Source: Rhodococcus qingshengii (GTDB lineage Bacteria; Actinomycetota; Actinomycetes; Mycobacteriales; Mycobacteriaceae). Taken from it: a stretch of DNA of 64,000 nt. Made by a program: the position numbers and the translations under genes. Below the pieces are notes generated by a model, which saw nothing but the letters and a program-made list of their open reading frames with translations, made no database searches and had not been told where the DNA came from. Each line of letters begins with the position of its first letter. Position 1 is the first letter of the stretch. Below, piece by piece: positions 42,801 to 53,692 of this stretch. The stretch is taken from assembly GCF_021025955.1 (NCBI RefSeq), contig NZ_JAJNCL010000019.1, positions 1-64,000 of the forward strand, written 5' to 3'.

Positions 42801-43179
42801 CTTGAACTCGTACATCGGCAACGAACAGCCGGTTCTCCTGGACTGGGCTGTCGGCCTTCAGTTCCCGTGCCAACGTCCGTTCACACATCAGAACGGTGTG
42901 GCCGAGATGCCGAACTTCCGTATCCTCCCGGACCGTCCCCTGGCCGTCAGCTCCACCGACACCTGGCAGTCCGCGGACAACGGTGGCCCGCTCGGATTCA
43001 CCGAGGTCCTCGCCGGTGCGACGACGGTTCCGACGTACCTGAAGAACGACTGGGCACGAGACTGGGGCTCACTCGAGCGCTACGACCGGTACTTCCCGAA
43101 TGCTGTTCCGGCAGAAGTGGAGACGGGGACCGCAACCCGCTCGGGCACGTGGATGCCCGGCGAGATGCGGGTGCACTAG
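39877..43179 (+). CDS. emb: arabinosyltransferase Emb (second copy)
   Basis: 1100 residues. Same architecture as the preceding gene: jelly-roll domain, [28 protein letters not shown] with Asp284 and Asp285, [30 protein letters not shown] (an EmbC/EmbB-like stretch), [13 protein letters not shown], and a C-terminal carbohydrate-binding part ending [12 protein letters not shown]. The segment before the active-site Met reads YLLT here and YLLG in the first copy. The two copies presumably split the roles of EmbA, EmbB and EmbC. It overlaps the convergent DMT gene by four bases. Confidence 0.92.
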   Translation: [1100 protein letters not shown]

Positions 43180-44126
43180 CCTGCACTGCCAACCCGGGGG
43201 ACTACTCGGGTGCGACGTACGGAGACGGCCGAGACCGCCCCGACAACGACGACGCACCCGAGTAGCTGCCCGATACCGGGCCGTTCGCCGAGCAGCACAA
43301 CCGCAAGCAGTACGGCGAGTACCGGTTGCATGAGCAGGAGCGTCGCGCCCACCTCCGCGGGAAGCCGAGGGAGCGAGTGCCCCATCAGCATCCAGCCGAA
43401 CACCTGGCCGACCAGCGCCAGTGCCGCGAGCCAGCCGAACGCTTCCCAACCCGGGACGAAATCGATCCGGCCCCAGAGTGATCCGATGACGGACCCGGCG
43501 ATGCCCGCGGACGTCGTCGAGATCAACACCTGGCTCGCTGCCCGATCCGCCTCTCCCGTACGGCCGACCACGAAGATGTAGCCGCCGTAAGCGATTCCGG
43601 AGACGAGCGAGAGCGCCGTTCCCCACAGCAGCTCGTCGCCGGTTCCCCCACCCCCGAACACGCCGCCCGCCAAGGCAATTCCCGTGAACATGAACGGTAG
43701 AGCAAAGACGAAGCGCATCGGAACCCGATTGCCGAACACCAACCAGGACAGCGCGGGCACCACAACCACCTGCACGTTCACGACGACGCTCGCCATACCC
43801 GCGCCGATCATGAGAATCGACTGCGACCACAACGCAAAATCCAGCCCGAGCAACAGACCGCCGAGCACCTGCAGAACGACCGCCCGCCGGCTCGGCTTGC
43901 CCACCCGGCGGTACTCCCGCCACGCCAACCACGCGAGGGGCGGCAACGCCAGGAAGCAACGGAAGAAGACGGCCGTCGAGGGCCCGACATCAGCCAATTT
44001 GATCAGGATCGAACTGATCGAGATCGCGGCCGCGCCTCCGACGACCAGCAATCGAGGGTCGATGCGCCCCTGAGAAGTTCGGGTACGGGTCGGTGTGTGC
44101 GTGGTCGCGGAGGTCAGAGTGGTCAC
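43176..44126 (-). CDS. EamA/DMT-family transporter
   Basis: 316 residues with ten predicted helices in two EamA repeats, starting AAAISISSILIKLADVGPSTAVFFRCFLALPPLA and again GELLWGTALSLVSGIAYGGYIFVV. The family exports amino acids, nucleobases or related metabolites, or takes part in drug efflux. Its divergent LysR neighbour, separated by 73 bases, is the likely regulator. The 3' end overlaps the second emb by four bases on the opposite strand. Substrate unknown. Confidence 0.85.
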   Translation of the reverse strand: MTTLTSATTHTPTRTRTSQGRIDPRLLVVGGAAAISISSILIKLADVGPSTAVFFRCFLALPPLAWLAWREYRRVGKPSRRAVVLQVLGGLLLGLDFALWSQSILMIGAGMASVVVNVQVVVVPALSWLVFGNRVPMRFVFALPFMFTGIALAGGVFGGGGTGDELLWGTALSLVSGIAYGGYIFVVGRTGEADRAASQVLISTTSAGIAGSVIGSLWGRIDFVPGWEAFGWLAALALVGQVFGWMLMGHSLPRLPAEVGATLLLMQPVLAVLLAVVLLGERPGIGQLLGCVVVVGAVSAVSVRRTRVVPRVGSAG

Positions 44127-44199
44127 CCGACAATGTTCCTGCCGCTAACTATTCAGCACAAGCAAATGTTCAGACCGTGTACTCAGTAGTATTACTACT

Positions 44200-45105
44200 G
44201 TGTTGAACCTCGAGAGACTCCGCGCCCTGCACGCTGTCGCCGAGAACGGATCAGTGGCGGCAGCCGCCCGCACCTTGCATGTCACGCCCTCCGGAATTTC
44301 GCAGCAGTTGAACAAACTCGAGCGCGAGGTCGGTGTTCCACTCCTCGAACCGCAGGGACGCGGTGTACGACTCACCGAAGCCGGCCGGATCCTCGCGCGC
44401 CGAACCGCTGAGGTTCTCTCGACGCTCGCTCAGGCCGAGGCGGAAATCGCGTCGCTGCAGAGCGAGGTGACGGGCCACGTGCGTATCGGCGCCCTGGTCT
44501 CCCCCAGCAGGACGGTGCTGCCGCGAGCCATCGCCGAGATCAAGCACGCGCACCCCCAGCTCGAAATCACCTTCAACGAAGGCGAATCCGAAGAACTGCT
44601 CCCCGCACTGATTCGCCGCGACCTCGACGTCGTGGTGGTCGACAGCTGGAGCACTCTGCCCGTCGAGCTTCCCGACGGACTCTCCTTCACTCCCGTGTAC
44701 GACGACGTGGCGCTGCTCGCTCTCCCCGCGTCACATCCGCTGGCGGAGAACAAGGTTGTCGCGCTCAGCGAGCTGTCCGAGCACGCCTGGGCGACATGGA
44801 CGCGGGGAACGGATTTTCACACCTTCACCGTCAGGACCCTACGCGCGCAGGGGTTCGACCCACGAATCGAATACGAGGTCGCCGAGTTTCCCACCCAGGT
44901 CGAATTCGTCGCTCAGGGCCTCGCCGTCGCATTGATCCCACGCCTGGCGAGAGTTGTACCGCCGGAAGGTGTTCGGATGCTCGACACGGTCCCGCCGCTG
45001 GGCCGAGACATTTACCTCGCCTGGCGGACCGACAGCGAAAGGCCCGCCGTCCTGGCGGCGATAGAAGCGCTACGCCGCCAGTTCGACGCCCTCGGTGACA
45101 AATAG
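44200..45105 (+). CDS. LysR-family transcriptional regulator
   Basis: 301 residues. The winged-helix N-terminus (LERLRALHAVAENGSVAAAARTLHVTPSGISQQLNKLEREVG) is standard. The effector-binding domain starts GHVRIGALVSPSRTVLP. It is divergent from the DMT exporter, a common LysR-exporter pair. The 73-base gap is A/T-rich near 44165-44195 and should hold the operator. The inducer is unknown. Confidence 0.92.
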   Translation: MLNLERLRALHAVAENGSVAAAARTLHVTPSGISQQLNKLEREVGVPLLEPQGRGVRLTEAGRILARRTAEVLSTLAQAEAEIASLQSEVTGHVRIGALVSPSRTVLPRAIAEIKHAHPQLEITFNEGESEELLPALIRRDLDVVVVDSWSTLPVELPDGLSFTPVYDDVALLALPASHPLAENKVVALSELSEHAWATWTRGTDFHTFTVRTLRAQGFDPRIEYEVAEFPTQVEFVAQGLAVALIPRLARVVPPEGVRMLDTVPPLGRDIYLAWRTDSERPAVLAAIEALRRQFDALGDK

Positions 45106-45107
45106 AA

Positions 45108-46649
45108 TTAGAGCGGCAGCAAGTTGTGCTTGCGCGGGTTCTTGTAGATCGTCTTGTCCTTGAGCAACTTCAGAGCCTTGCGGATTTCGAGACGCGTCTG
45201 CGAAGGCTCGATCACCGCGTCGATGTATCCGCGCTCAGCCGCGATGTACGGCGTTGCGACGAACTCGTTGTAGAAGTTGATCAGCTGGGCACGCACCGCG
45301 GGTGCGTTCTCGCCGGCCTCGGCGAGCTGACGCCGACCCATGATGTTGACGGCGCCCTCGGCGCCCATCACGGCAATACGTGCCGTCGGCCACGCAAGGT
45401 TGATATCGGCACCGAGCTGCTTGCAGCCCATGACGGCATAACCGCCGCCGTACGCCTTACGAACCACCACAGTCACCTTCGGCACAGTGGCCTCGATGTA
45501 CGAGAACAGGAAACGCCCGCCGCGCTTGATGACGCCGACCTTTTCCTGATCGACGCCGGGAAGGAAACCCGGTGTGTCGACGACGAAGACGAGCGGGATG
45601 TTGAAAGCGTCGCACAGACGCACGAAGTGGGCAGCCTTGTCGGAGCTGTCCGCGTCGAGGGCGCCACTGAGGTACGTGGGCTGGTTGGCCACGACACCGA
45701 CGGGCAGGCCGTCGACGCGGGAGAACCCGGTTATCACGTTGTGCGCGACCTGGGCTCCGATTTCATGGAAGGTTCCGTCGTCGAAGATCCGCAGAATGAT
45801 GTCGTGCATGTCGTAACCGGCATTGTCGGCATCCGGCATGAAGGCGTTGAGTTCGAGATCCGACTCGGTGATCTCGGGTTCGAGACCCGGGTTGATCAAC
45901 GGCGCCTTCTCCGTGCACGAGGACGGCATGAAGCTCAGGTACTCACGCACCCAGTCGAATGCCGCCTTCTCGTCGGGAGCGACGTGATGGATGTTTCCGT
46001 ACTCCGCCTGCTTGCGCGCCCCGCCCAGATCCTCGAGGCTGACCTCTTCGCCGGTGACCGACTTGATGACGTCGGGCCCGGTGACGAACATGTACGACTC
46101 TTCGGTCGCGACCACGACGTCGGTGTTGATCGGTGCGTACACGGCACCGCCGGCGCACTTACCGAGGATGACCGAGATCTGCGGGCACAGGCCCGACAAG
46201 GGTTCCTGACGTGAACCCATGTTGGCGTACCAGGCCAGCGAGGAAACAGCGTCCTGGATGCGAGCTCCACCGGAATCGTTGATACCGACGACCGGGCAAC
46301 CAACCTTCAGCGCGAAATCGTTGACAGCTGCGACCTTTCGGCCGAACATCTCTCCGGCGGCACCGCCGAACACAGTCTGATCGTGCGCGAACACGGCTAC
46401 CGGACGCCCGTCGACGGTTCCGTGACCGGTCATGACGCCGTCGCTGTACGGGTTGTCCTCGCCCGCCATCTTCACCAGGGCGCCGATCTCGATGAAGCTA
46501 CCGGGATCGAGCAACATGTCGATGCGCTGGCGCGGCGTACTGTGCCCTGCTGCATCGCGCTTGGCAATGGCCCGAGCCGAGCCGGGTTCCTTTGCCTTCT
46601 CCAACTTTTCGCGGAGTTCAGCGAGCTTCTCCGCGGTGGTTGTCGTCAC
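45108..46649 (-). CDS. accD4: acyl-CoA carboxylase beta subunit AccD4
   Basis: 513 residues, carboxyltransferase type. The N-half contains [51 protein letters not shown] and [18 protein letters not shown]. The C-half contains [38 protein letters not shown] and [18 protein letters not shown]. With AccA3 and AccD5/AccE it carboxylates the long acyl-CoA that becomes the alpha-branch of mycolic acids for Pks13. Its start overlaps the pks13 stop by four bases, the mycolata-specific fadD32-pks13-accD4 order. Confidence 0.95.
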   Translation of the reverse strand: MTTTTAEKLAELREKLEKAKEPGSARAIAKRDAAGHSTPRQRIDMLLDPGSFIEIGALVKMAGEDNPYSDGVMTGHGTVDGRPVAVFAHDQTVFGGAAGEMFGRKVAAVNDFALKVGCPVVGINDSGGARIQDAVSSLAWYANMGSRQEPLSGLCPQISVILGKCAGGAVYAPINTDVVVATEESYMFVTGPDVIKSVTGEEVSLEDLGGARKQAEYGNIHHVAPDEKAAFDWVREYLSFMPSSCTEKAPLINPGLEPEITESDLELNAFMPDADNAGYDMHDIILRIFDDGTFHEIGAQVAHNVITGFSRVDGLPVGVVANQPTYLSGALDADSSDKAAHFVRLCDAFNIPLVFVVDTPGFLPGVDQEKVGVIKRGGRFLFSYIEATVPKVTVVVRKAYGGGYAVMGCKQLGADINLAWPTARIAVMGAEGAVNIMGRRQLAEAGENAPAVRAQLINFYNEFVATPYIAAERGYIDAVIEPSQTRLEIRKALKLLKDKTIYKNPRKHNLLPL

Positions 46650-49600
46650 TTCTGAACTCCGGTTTCCGATACTTTGGTCTGGGCTGTCTCGATCTGGGCC
46701 AGCTTTGTGGTGAGGTCTGCCGCGACCTTCGCGATGTACGGCTCGTCGACGATCTGCAGGTGATCCCCGCCGATGTAGACGACCTCGAGGTTCTTCACGT
46801 AGTCACCCCAACCACCATCTGCCTTGCGGGTCTTGAATGCAGGCTCGAGCGTCATCAGCTCGTCGTGGTACTTGTCGGCCATGTAGAGCACGACGTCTCC
46901 GTCGTAACTGCTGAACGCAGCAGTCTGGATGGCGCGGTTGTCCAACCAGGACGTCCGCTGATGCTCGATGATGCCGCCGGGAATCTTGGCGCCGCTCATC
47001 TTGATCATGTCCATCAAGATCTGGATCTGATCCTCGTCGGCTTCGGTGGAAGCCAGAACGTCAAGCGGCAGCGGAACATCCAAGTTGTAGGTGCGCTTGG
47101 CAAACTTGCCGTAGCGCTCCCAACGCTTGCGACGTTCCTCCTCGGTGTCCGGCACGACCTCGCCGGCCATCACGGTGTCGAGAAGTCCGACCACGCGCAC
47201 GTCGGCGCCCTGCTCACGCAGCAACTTCGCGACCGCATACGACATCACGCCGCCGAACGACCAGCCGCAGAGCACGTACGGCCCGTCACCCTGGATCTCA
47301 CGAAGCAGCGGAACATAAGCAGCAGCGCGGGTTTCGATCGAGCCCTCGACCCGCTCGAACCCGTACATCGGCGTGCCGGCAGGCAGGCGCTTGAGCAAAG
47401 GCTCGTACGTCACCGTCGAACCACCGGCAGCGTGGAAGACGAATACCGGTACGGCCGTGGAGCCTTCGGGACGGGCACGCAGAGTACGAACGAGCCCGTC
47501 GATCTTGCCGTCGTCCTCGAGGTACTGGCGAACGACGTCCGCAAGCTCTTCGATGGTGGTGGAATCGAGAACGTCGTCGAGAGTGATCTCGCCGCCCGCA
47601 CGCTCGGAAAGCCGAGCAGCAAGCTTCTCGGCGACCTCGTCACCGACGATCGGCAGATCGTTGAAGATGCCCTTGGCCGACTTACCGGTGACGACGGCCC
47701 ACGTCGCGAACGTCAAGCGCTCGGCCGCATCTCGCGGCGGAACGTCGGAGCCGGCGTCGTCGGCAGTTCCGACACGCGAAGGATTGGCGGGCGCGGCAGC
47801 CGGTACAACGGGAGCAGTGGCAGGTAGTTCCACCGCCACCTCGGCGGGAGCAACGTCCTCGTCGTCAGCAGCATCGGCCGCCAACTTCTCCGCGGCCTGC
47901 TTGTCGGCCATCGCCTGAACCTCTTCGCGATTGTCGATCGCGTAACGCAGGTACTTGTTGACCTCGTTGAGACTCGCGTCCTTGACTGCCTGGAGCTGGA
48001 GCTGCGGAATGTCGAACTCGTACTCGACGCGGTTCTTGATGCGCATCGCCATGAGCGAGTCGAGCCCCAGTTCGATGAGCGGAACCTCGGCCGGAAGATC
48101 TTCCGGCGAGTACCCCATCGACTCGGCCACGACGATCTTGAGGCGGTCGTCGAGGCTCTGCGAACCGTTCGGATCCCACTTGTCTCCGGCGTCTTCGACG
48201 ACCTCGGCCAGGGTCTCCATCGGCGCACTGGTCTTGACCAGCGCACTGACGACCAGCTCGGGCAGCGGCTCACCGGAAGTGACGACGGCGTCGAAGAGCA
48301 GACGGAACGTAGCGCCTTCACGAGCGTGCACCTGCACCGACGCTCCACCCGGATGCGGGTTGAGAGTTGTCGTCAACGTCGCAGCACCGGCCAGTTCACC
48401 GTGCGGAACCGCGGCGGTGAGAGCGACATCCGAGAGCACCTGTCCGGCAGCCGCGCTCACGAGCACTGCCAGGTCGGTGACGGCGGACGCGTCGACCTCC
48501 CACACGTGGCGACCGTCGGGCAGAGCGACGTGCGAACCAGGCACGCGAGCCGAGCCGCCCGCACTGACGCGAATGTCAAGCCAGTACGGCTTACGCAGGA
48601 ACGCAGTACGCGGAACCGAGGCGAAATCGCCTGCGGGAAGCAGAGACTCGAGGTTCACGGCATGGCCGTGCACGTACAGCTGCGCGAGAGCGGCAAGCAC
48701 ACCCGCGGACTCGTCTTCCTTACGCTTGAGCGTCTGGATGAGTTCCATGTCGTGCAGGCCCGAATCGAAAGCGGTGGCTGCCACCGACATCAGCGTCACC
48801 GGGTTGGGTGCAAGCTCGACAAAAGTGGTGTGGCCGTGGGCAACTGCACCGCGCACCGCATTGGTGAAGTACACGCTGTGGCGAAGACCCTTGACCCAGT
48901 ACGCCTCTTGATGGATCGGCTCGTGACCGGGACGGTAGAAGGTGTCCTTGTCGACGGACGAGTAGACGCCGAGCTTCAACGTGGTCGGCTCGATACCGGC
49001 CAACTCCGCGGCAAGCTCGCCGAGCAACGGATCTACCTGCGAAGTATGGCTGGCGCCCTTGGTCTGCAGGACACGCGCCATCTTGCCGTCTGCCTCGGCG
49101 GCAGCGACGATCGCCTCGATGTCCGGCTGCGGTCCACCGATCACCGTATGCGTCGGAGCTGCGTAAACGCAGACCTCGAGCTTGGGGTAGGTGGGCAGCA
49201 GCGCCTCGATCTCGGATGCGCTGTACTCGAGCAGTGCCATCAGACGGATGTCGTCACCGACAAGTGCGCCCTCGGCCTCACCCATCAGCCGTGAACGTGA
49301 ACAGATCACGCGGACAGCGTCTTCCAGGTTCAGACCGCCGGAAACGTACGCGGCAGCGGCCTCACCCATCGAGTGCGGAACCACGGCTTCGGCATCGGCG
49401 CCGTGGTGGCGCAGCAACGCAGCCAGACCGACCTGGATGGCGAAAATTCCCACCTGTGCGGTCTCGACGTTGTACTCGATCGAATCGTCGAGGAACATCT
49501 CGACCATCGAGTAGCCTGCCTCGTCCTGGATCAGCGCGTCGACCTCGTCGACGGCTGCCTTGAAGGCCGAGTTCTCCGTGTAAAGCTGCTTGGCCATCTT

Positions 49601-51583
49601 GCGGTGCTGCGAGCCGAAGCCCGAGAACACCCACACCGCGCCCTTGGGCGACGGTGAGTCGGCCGAGAAGACGCCCTGGGCCGGCTTGCCCGCGGCGACA
49701 GCGCGCAGCGAGCTGATGGCCTCGGACCGCGTCTTCGCCACAACAGCGGCGCGCGAGCGTCCGTGGTTGCGACGCGCGAGTGTGCGGGCGACGTCGGCGA
49801 GGGGCGTCTTGCTTCCCTCTTCGGTCTCGAGCCAGTCTGCCAGATCGGCGGCTGCGCGGCGACGACGCGAAGGCAGCGCGCCGGAAACGGCCAGCACAAC
49901 CGTGATCTCGTCCTCTGCTGCCGGTTCATCCACAACCGGTTCATCGACTACAGCGTCGGCAGGCACGTATTCCTTGACCACGACGTGCGCGTTGGTTCCG
50001 CCGAAACCGAAACCGGAAACACCGGCGACGGCCTTGCCGGTGTAACGCGGCCAGTCGGTGGCCTCGGGCGTCACCTGCAGGTGCGCCTTCTCGAAGTCGA
50101 TGTGTGGGTTGGGGCCCAGGTAGTTGATCGTCGCGGGAATCTTGTTTTCCTGCATCGCCAGAACGACCTTGATCAGGCTCGCGGCACCAGCAGCTGCTTC
50201 CAGGTGCCCGAAGTTGGTCTTCGCGCTACCGAGCAGAGCCGGCTTGTCGTCGTCACGGCCACGACCGACGACACGGCTGAGCGCGTCGGCCTCGATGGGA
50301 TCACCGAGATCGGTACCCGTCCCGTGTGCCTCGATGTAGTCCACGGTGGTCGGCACGATGCCGGCGTCGCGGTACGCGAAACGCAACACGTCGGCCTGGG
50401 CATCGGGGTTGGGTGCGAGTAGACCGTTGGAACGGCCGTCCTGATTGATCGCGGATCCGGCGATCACCGCGAGGATGGAATCGCCGTCACGCTCGGCGTC
50501 TTCGAGACGCTTGAGCACAACGAGTCCACCACCCTCACTGCGAACGATGCCCTGAGCCTGTGCGGAGAAGGCACGCAGTTTGCCGTCGGGAGCGAGCATC
50601 CCGATCTGATCGAAACCGAGGGTTCCGGGAGGGGCCAGCAGCATGTTGACGCCACCGGCCAGTGCGATGTTGGAATCACCGCTGCGCAGCGAGCGCACAG
50701 CCTCGTGAACGGCAACCAGCGAAGACGAGCACGCGGTGTCCAGAGCGATGGACGGTCCACGGAAGTCGAAGAAGTACGAGACCCGGTTCGCGACGATGGC
50801 CGTCGACGTTCCGGTCAGTGCGTACGGATGCGCCGTCGTCGGATCACTGACAGCGAGCAACTGGTAATCGTTGGCGGAACTGCCGATGAAAACACCGACC
50901 TGCTTGCCCTTGAGCCCACTTGCCGGAATGCGCGCGTGCTCGAGGGCTTCCCACGCGAGTTCGAGTGCGAGGCGCTGCTGCGGATCGACGTTGACGACCT
51001 CGAGCGGAGACATCGCGAAGAACTCGGCGTCGAAGCCCTTGACGTCGTCGAGGTACCCGCCCTTGGTGTTGGCGTTCTCGACCGCGGCCTTGATGGCGGG
51101 GTCGGACATGAACTCGGCCCAGCGGTCCTCGGGGAGGTCGCTGATGCCGTCGCGTCCGGCCGCCAGCATTTCCCACATGTCCGAAGGCGTGTGCCCGGCA
51201 CCGGGGAATCGTGTGGACAGTCCGACGATGGCGATGTCGTGAGCGTCCGTCGCGGCGCCTGAGACGTAGTACGACGCGTCGATGGTCTCCTCCGGCGCCT
51301 CGGGCTCACCTTCGATGATCCGAGTCGCCAGCGAAGCGATGGTGGGGTGTTGATAGGCAACCGTGGCGGTCAGCGTGACGCCGAGCAGATCCTCGATGTC
51401 GCCGCTCAGCGCAACTGCGTCGCGCGAGGCGAGTCCGAACTCGTCCATCGGGCGGTCGTCCGTGATCGTCGACACCGGCTGACCGGTCGCGTCGGCGATC
51501 CAGTTGCGAAGCCACTCACGCAACTGCGCGACGCTCATCTCGCTCACAACGTCTTTGCTCTGCGCACCATCTTGTTCAACCAT
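46646..51583 (-). CDS. pks13: mycolate condensing polyketide synthase Pks13
   Basis: About 1645 residues from ATG 51583. Order: N-terminal ACP with Ser53 in DEFGLASRD; ketosynthase (about 115-540) with Cys285 in [10 protein letters not shown]; acyltransferase with [11 protein letters not shown]; second ACP with the phosphopantetheine Ser in [15 protein letters not shown]; a carrier-like helical segment without the Ser ([20 protein letters not shown] onward); then a thioesterase with nucleophile in [12 protein letters not shown] and a late His in [11 protein letters not shown]. It joins the FadD32-loaded meromycolate and the AccD4 product into the 3-keto mycolate and passes it on to trehalose. 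The open frame extends 88 codons upstream, but those residues are not Pks13-like. Confidence 0.96.
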   Translation of the reverse strand: MVEQDGAQSKDVVSEMSVAQLREWLRNWIADATGQPVSTITDDRPMDEFGLASRDAVALSGDIEDLLGVTLTATVAYQHPTIASLATRIIEGEPEAPEETIDASYYVSGAATDAHDIAIVGLSTRFPGAGHTPSDMWEMLAAGRDGISDLPEDRWAEFMSDPAIKAAVENANTKGGYLDDVKGFDAEFFAMSPLEVVNVDPQQRLALELAWEALEHARIPASGLKGKQVGVFIGSSANDYQLLAVSDPTTAHPYALTGTSTAIVANRVSYFFDFRGPSIALDTACSSSLVAVHEAVRSLRSGDSNIALAGGVNMLLAPPGTLGFDQIGMLAPDGKLRAFSAQAQGIVRSEGGGLVVLKRLEDAERDGDSILAVIAGSAINQDGRSNGLLAPNPDAQADVLRFAYRDAGIVPTTVDYIEAHGTGTDLGDPIEADALSRVVGRGRDDDKPALLGSAKTNFGHLEAAAGAASLIKVVLAMQENKIPATINYLGPNPHIDFEKAHLQVTPEATDWPRYTGKAVAGVSGFGFGGTNAHVVVKEYVPADAVVDEPVVDEPAAEDEITVVLAVSGALPSRRRRAAADLADWLETEEGSKTPLADVARTLARRNHGRSRAAVVAKTRSEAISSLRAVAAGKPAQGVFSADSPSPKGAVWVFSGFGSQHRKMAKQLYTENSAFKAAVDEVDALIQDEAGYSMVEMFLDDSIEYNVETAQVGIFAIQVGLAALLRHHGADAEAVVPHSMGEAAAAYVSGGLNLEDAVRVICSRSRLMGEAEGALVGDDIRLMALLEYSASEIEALLPTYPKLEVCVYAAPTHTVIGGPQPDIEAIVAAAEADGKMARVLQTKGASHTSQVDPLLGELAAELAGIEPTTLKLGVYSSVDKDTFYRPGHEPIHQEAYWVKGLRHSVYFTNAVRGAVAHGHTTFVELAPNPVTLMSVAATAFDSGLHDMELIQTLKRKEDESAGVLAALAQLYVHGHAVNLESLLPAGDFASVPRTAFLRKPYWLDIRVSAGGSARVPGSHVALPDGRHVWEVDASAVTDLAVLVSAAAGQVLSDVALTAAVPHGELAGAATLTTTLNPHPGGASVQVHAREGATFRLLFDAVVTSGEPLPELVVSALVKTSAPMETLAEVVEDAGDKWDPNGSQSLDDRLKIVVAESMGYSPEDLPAEVPLIELGLDSLMAMRIKNRVEYEFDIPQLQLQAVKDASLNEVNKYLRYAIDNREEVQAMADKQAAEKLAADAADDEDVAPAEVAVELPATAPVVPAAAPANPSRVGTADDAGSDVPPRDAAERLTFATWAVVTGKSAKGIFNDLPIVGDEVAEKLAARLSERAGGEITLDDVLDSTTIEELADVVRQYLEDDGKIDGLVRTLRARPEGSTAVPVFVFHAAGGSTVTYEPLLKRLPAGTPMYGFERVEGSIETRAAAYVPLLREIQGDGPYVLCGWSFGGVMSYAVAKLLREQGADVRVVGLLDTVMAGEVVPDTEEERRKRWERYGKFAKRTYNLDVPLPLDVLASTEADEDQIQILMDMIKMSGAKIPGGIIEHQRTSWLDNRAIQTAAFSSYDGDVVLYMADKYHDELMTLEPAFKTRKADGGWGDYVKNLEVVYIGGDHLQIVDEPYIAKVAADLTTKLAQIETAQTKVSETGVQK

Positions 51584-51620
51584 CAACTCACCAAGCCACC
51601 GATCATGAAGGGACTGCTCC

Positions 51621-53510
51621 TCAAACGCTATCGGGGAATGCGGTCTGCTGATAGCCGCCTCGCAACGTTCCCTCGATATAGCTCGCTTTACACGCGCGGC
51701 GAGCGATCTTGCCGCTGGACGTACGCGGAATCGAACCGGCAGGAACGAGCAGGATGTCTCGGGCCGTAACGCCGTGACGGGAAGAAATCGCCGCACGCAC
51801 GGTATCCGCGATCGGCTGCGGATCCGCCTTGCCTGCACCGGGAGCACGCTCGGCCACGATGACCAACTGCTCCGAGGAATCGTCGTCGTCGAACTTCAGA
51901 CCCGAATGCGTGTTGGAGAACACGACAGGAGGCAACTGATTGGCCGGCACGGCAAACGCAGCGATGAATCCGGGACGCAGAGCGGGGCTGGCTTCCTGAG
52001 CCGAAGACTCGAGGTCCTGCGGGTAATGATTGCGGCCGTCGACGATCACGAGGTCCTTGACGCGCCCGGTGATGTAAAGCTCACCGTCGACGTAAACACC
52101 GAAGTCGCCGGTGCGCATCCAGTTGGCGTCCGCCGGTGTGCCCTCGGTGTGGCTGTCTTCGCTCAACCGATTGTCCAGCTTGTTGTGGAAAGTCTCGGCC
52201 GTCTCGTCGGGGCGTCCCCAGTAGCCGATGCCGATGTTCTCGCCGTGCAACCAGATCTCGCCGACGTGATTGTCGGGGACCTCGGTCAGCGTCTCGGGAT
52301 CGACGATCGCCGCCCACTGACTGCGCGAGACGTACCCACAGGAGACCTGTGCGATGGCGTTCTCGGAGTACTGATCAACGATGACCATGCGGCCCTTGTT
52401 GAGTTCCGTGCGGTCGACGTAGATGACCTTGGCCTCGTCGGAATGCTTGGTCGAGGAGACGAAGAGGGTCGCTTCGGCCATGCCGTACGACGGCTTGATC
52501 GCAGTCTTTGGCAGACCGTACTGAGCAAAAGCCTCGTTGAACTTGCGCATCGACGACGTCGTGACCGGCTCACTGCCGTTGATCAGTCCGATGACGTTGC
52601 TCAGGTCGAGGGTCTCGCCGTCCTTCGGCAAACCGCGCGCGGCAGCATGCTCGAACGCGAAGTTGGGAGCAGCAGCAAAGGTGCCGGCGCCGTCGGAAAC
52701 CGCAGCCAGTTCCTTGATCCACCGGTACGGACGCTGTACGAACGCACGCGGGCTCATGATGGTGATGTACTTGCCGCCGAGGGCAGGCAGGATGACCGTC
52801 AGCAGGCCCATGTCGTGGAACAGCGGCAGCCACGTGACGCCGCGTGAGTCCTCGTTGAGCTCGATGGAGTCGACCATCTGGAGCGCGTTCGTTCCCACAG
52901 CGCGGTGGGTGATCTCCACACCGGCGGGAACTCGGGTCGAACCGGAGGTGTACTGCAGGTAAGCGATGTCGTCGAGCTCGATGTCGGGGCGAACCCACGT
53001 TTCACCGACTGTGTCGGGAATCGCGTCGACGGCAATGATGCGCGGACGCTCGGCAGCGGGAAGCGAGCGGAACAACTGACGAACACCGGCTGCCGACGAT
53101 GCGGCAGTCAGAATCGCGGTCGGCTTGCAGTCACCGAGAACAGCGTGGAGACGATCGGTGTGACCGGGCTCGTCCGGATCGAAGAGCGGCACCGCGATGG
53201 AACCGGCCTGAATGGCCGCGAAGAACGAGATGACGTAGTCGAGCCCCTGCGGAGCAAGAATCGCAACGCGGTCGCCACGCTTGGTGACCTGCTGCAGACG
53301 GGCTGCAACAGCCCGCAGACGCACACCGAACTGCTCCCAGGTCAGCTCCAGGGCTTCACCGTCACGCTCGCGTGAGTAATCGATGTACCGATACGCGAGC
53401 TCGTCCGCGTTGACACGCGAGTGTTGCTCGACGTAGTCGACCAGCGTGAAGCCTGGTTGCAGGCGGATCTGGCCCTTCTCGTCGAGAAAGCCATCGAACA
53501 GCGCGTTCAT
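51621..53510 (-). CDS. fadD32: fatty-acyl-AMP ligase FadD32
   Basis: 629 residues from ATG 53510, with AGGAGA upstream. Adenylate-forming motifs are [21 protein letters not shown] (A3), [25 protein letters not shown] (A5), [19 protein letters not shown] (A7) and [11 protein letters not shown]. The final [14 protein letters not shown] carries the Lys. The insertion that stops CoA use in FAAL enzymes is present as [20 protein letters not shown]. It activates meromycolic acid as AMP ester and loads the N-terminal ACP of Pks13, 37 bases downstream. Confidence 0.95.
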   Translation of the reverse strand: MNALFDGFLDEKGQIRLQPGFTLVDYVEQHSRVNADELAYRYIDYSRERDGEALELTWEQFGVRLRAVAARLQQVTKRGDRVAILAPQGLDYVISFFAAIQAGSIAVPLFDPDEPGHTDRLHAVLGDCKPTAILTAASSAAGVRQLFRSLPAAERPRIIAVDAIPDTVGETWVRPDIELDDIAYLQYTSGSTRVPAGVEITHRAVGTNALQMVDSIELNEDSRGVTWLPLFHDMGLLTVILPALGGKYITIMSPRAFVQRPYRWIKELAAVSDGAGTFAAAPNFAFEHAAARGLPKDGETLDLSNVIGLINGSEPVTTSSMRKFNEAFAQYGLPKTAIKPSYGMAEATLFVSSTKHSDEAKVIYVDRTELNKGRMVIVDQYSENAIAQVSCGYVSRSQWAAIVDPETLTEVPDNHVGEIWLHGENIGIGYWGRPDETAETFHNKLDNRLSEDSHTEGTPADANWMRTGDFGVYVDGELYITGRVKDLVIVDGRNHYPQDLESSAQEASPALRPGFIAAFAVPANQLPPVVFSNTHSGLKFDDDDSSEQLVIVAERAPGAGKADPQPIADTVRAAISSRHGVTARDILLVPAGSIPRTSSGKIARRACKASYIEGTLRGGYQQTAFPDSV

Positions 53511-53692
53511 TCCATCTCCTCCGAAGCGATCACACAAGCACTGTCTTTCATGCTTGCGCCCCAGACTTCCTTCGCTCTCTCGGGTCCATCTTCGATCAAT
53601 CGAATCGCACTTTGTGCGCAACTCACCTGAATCACTTCATCGATCCCAAACCATCGATATGTTACAGATTCGCATCGTCCGTATTCTCCGGC

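Noticed and set aside
46592..47827. Plus-strand frame of about 410 codons
   Set aside because: Antisense to the pks13 thioesterase end, with no motifs.
48000..48200. Carrier-like segment without the Ser in Pks13 as a new domain
   Set aside because: Mycobacterial Pks13 has the same segment between the second ACP and the thioesterase, so it is a family feature.
51584..51847. N-terminal extension of pks13
   Set aside because: The extra 88 residues are Arg/Ser-rich, unlike Pks13, and overlap the fadD32 end; ATG 51583 gives the normal N-terminal ACP.
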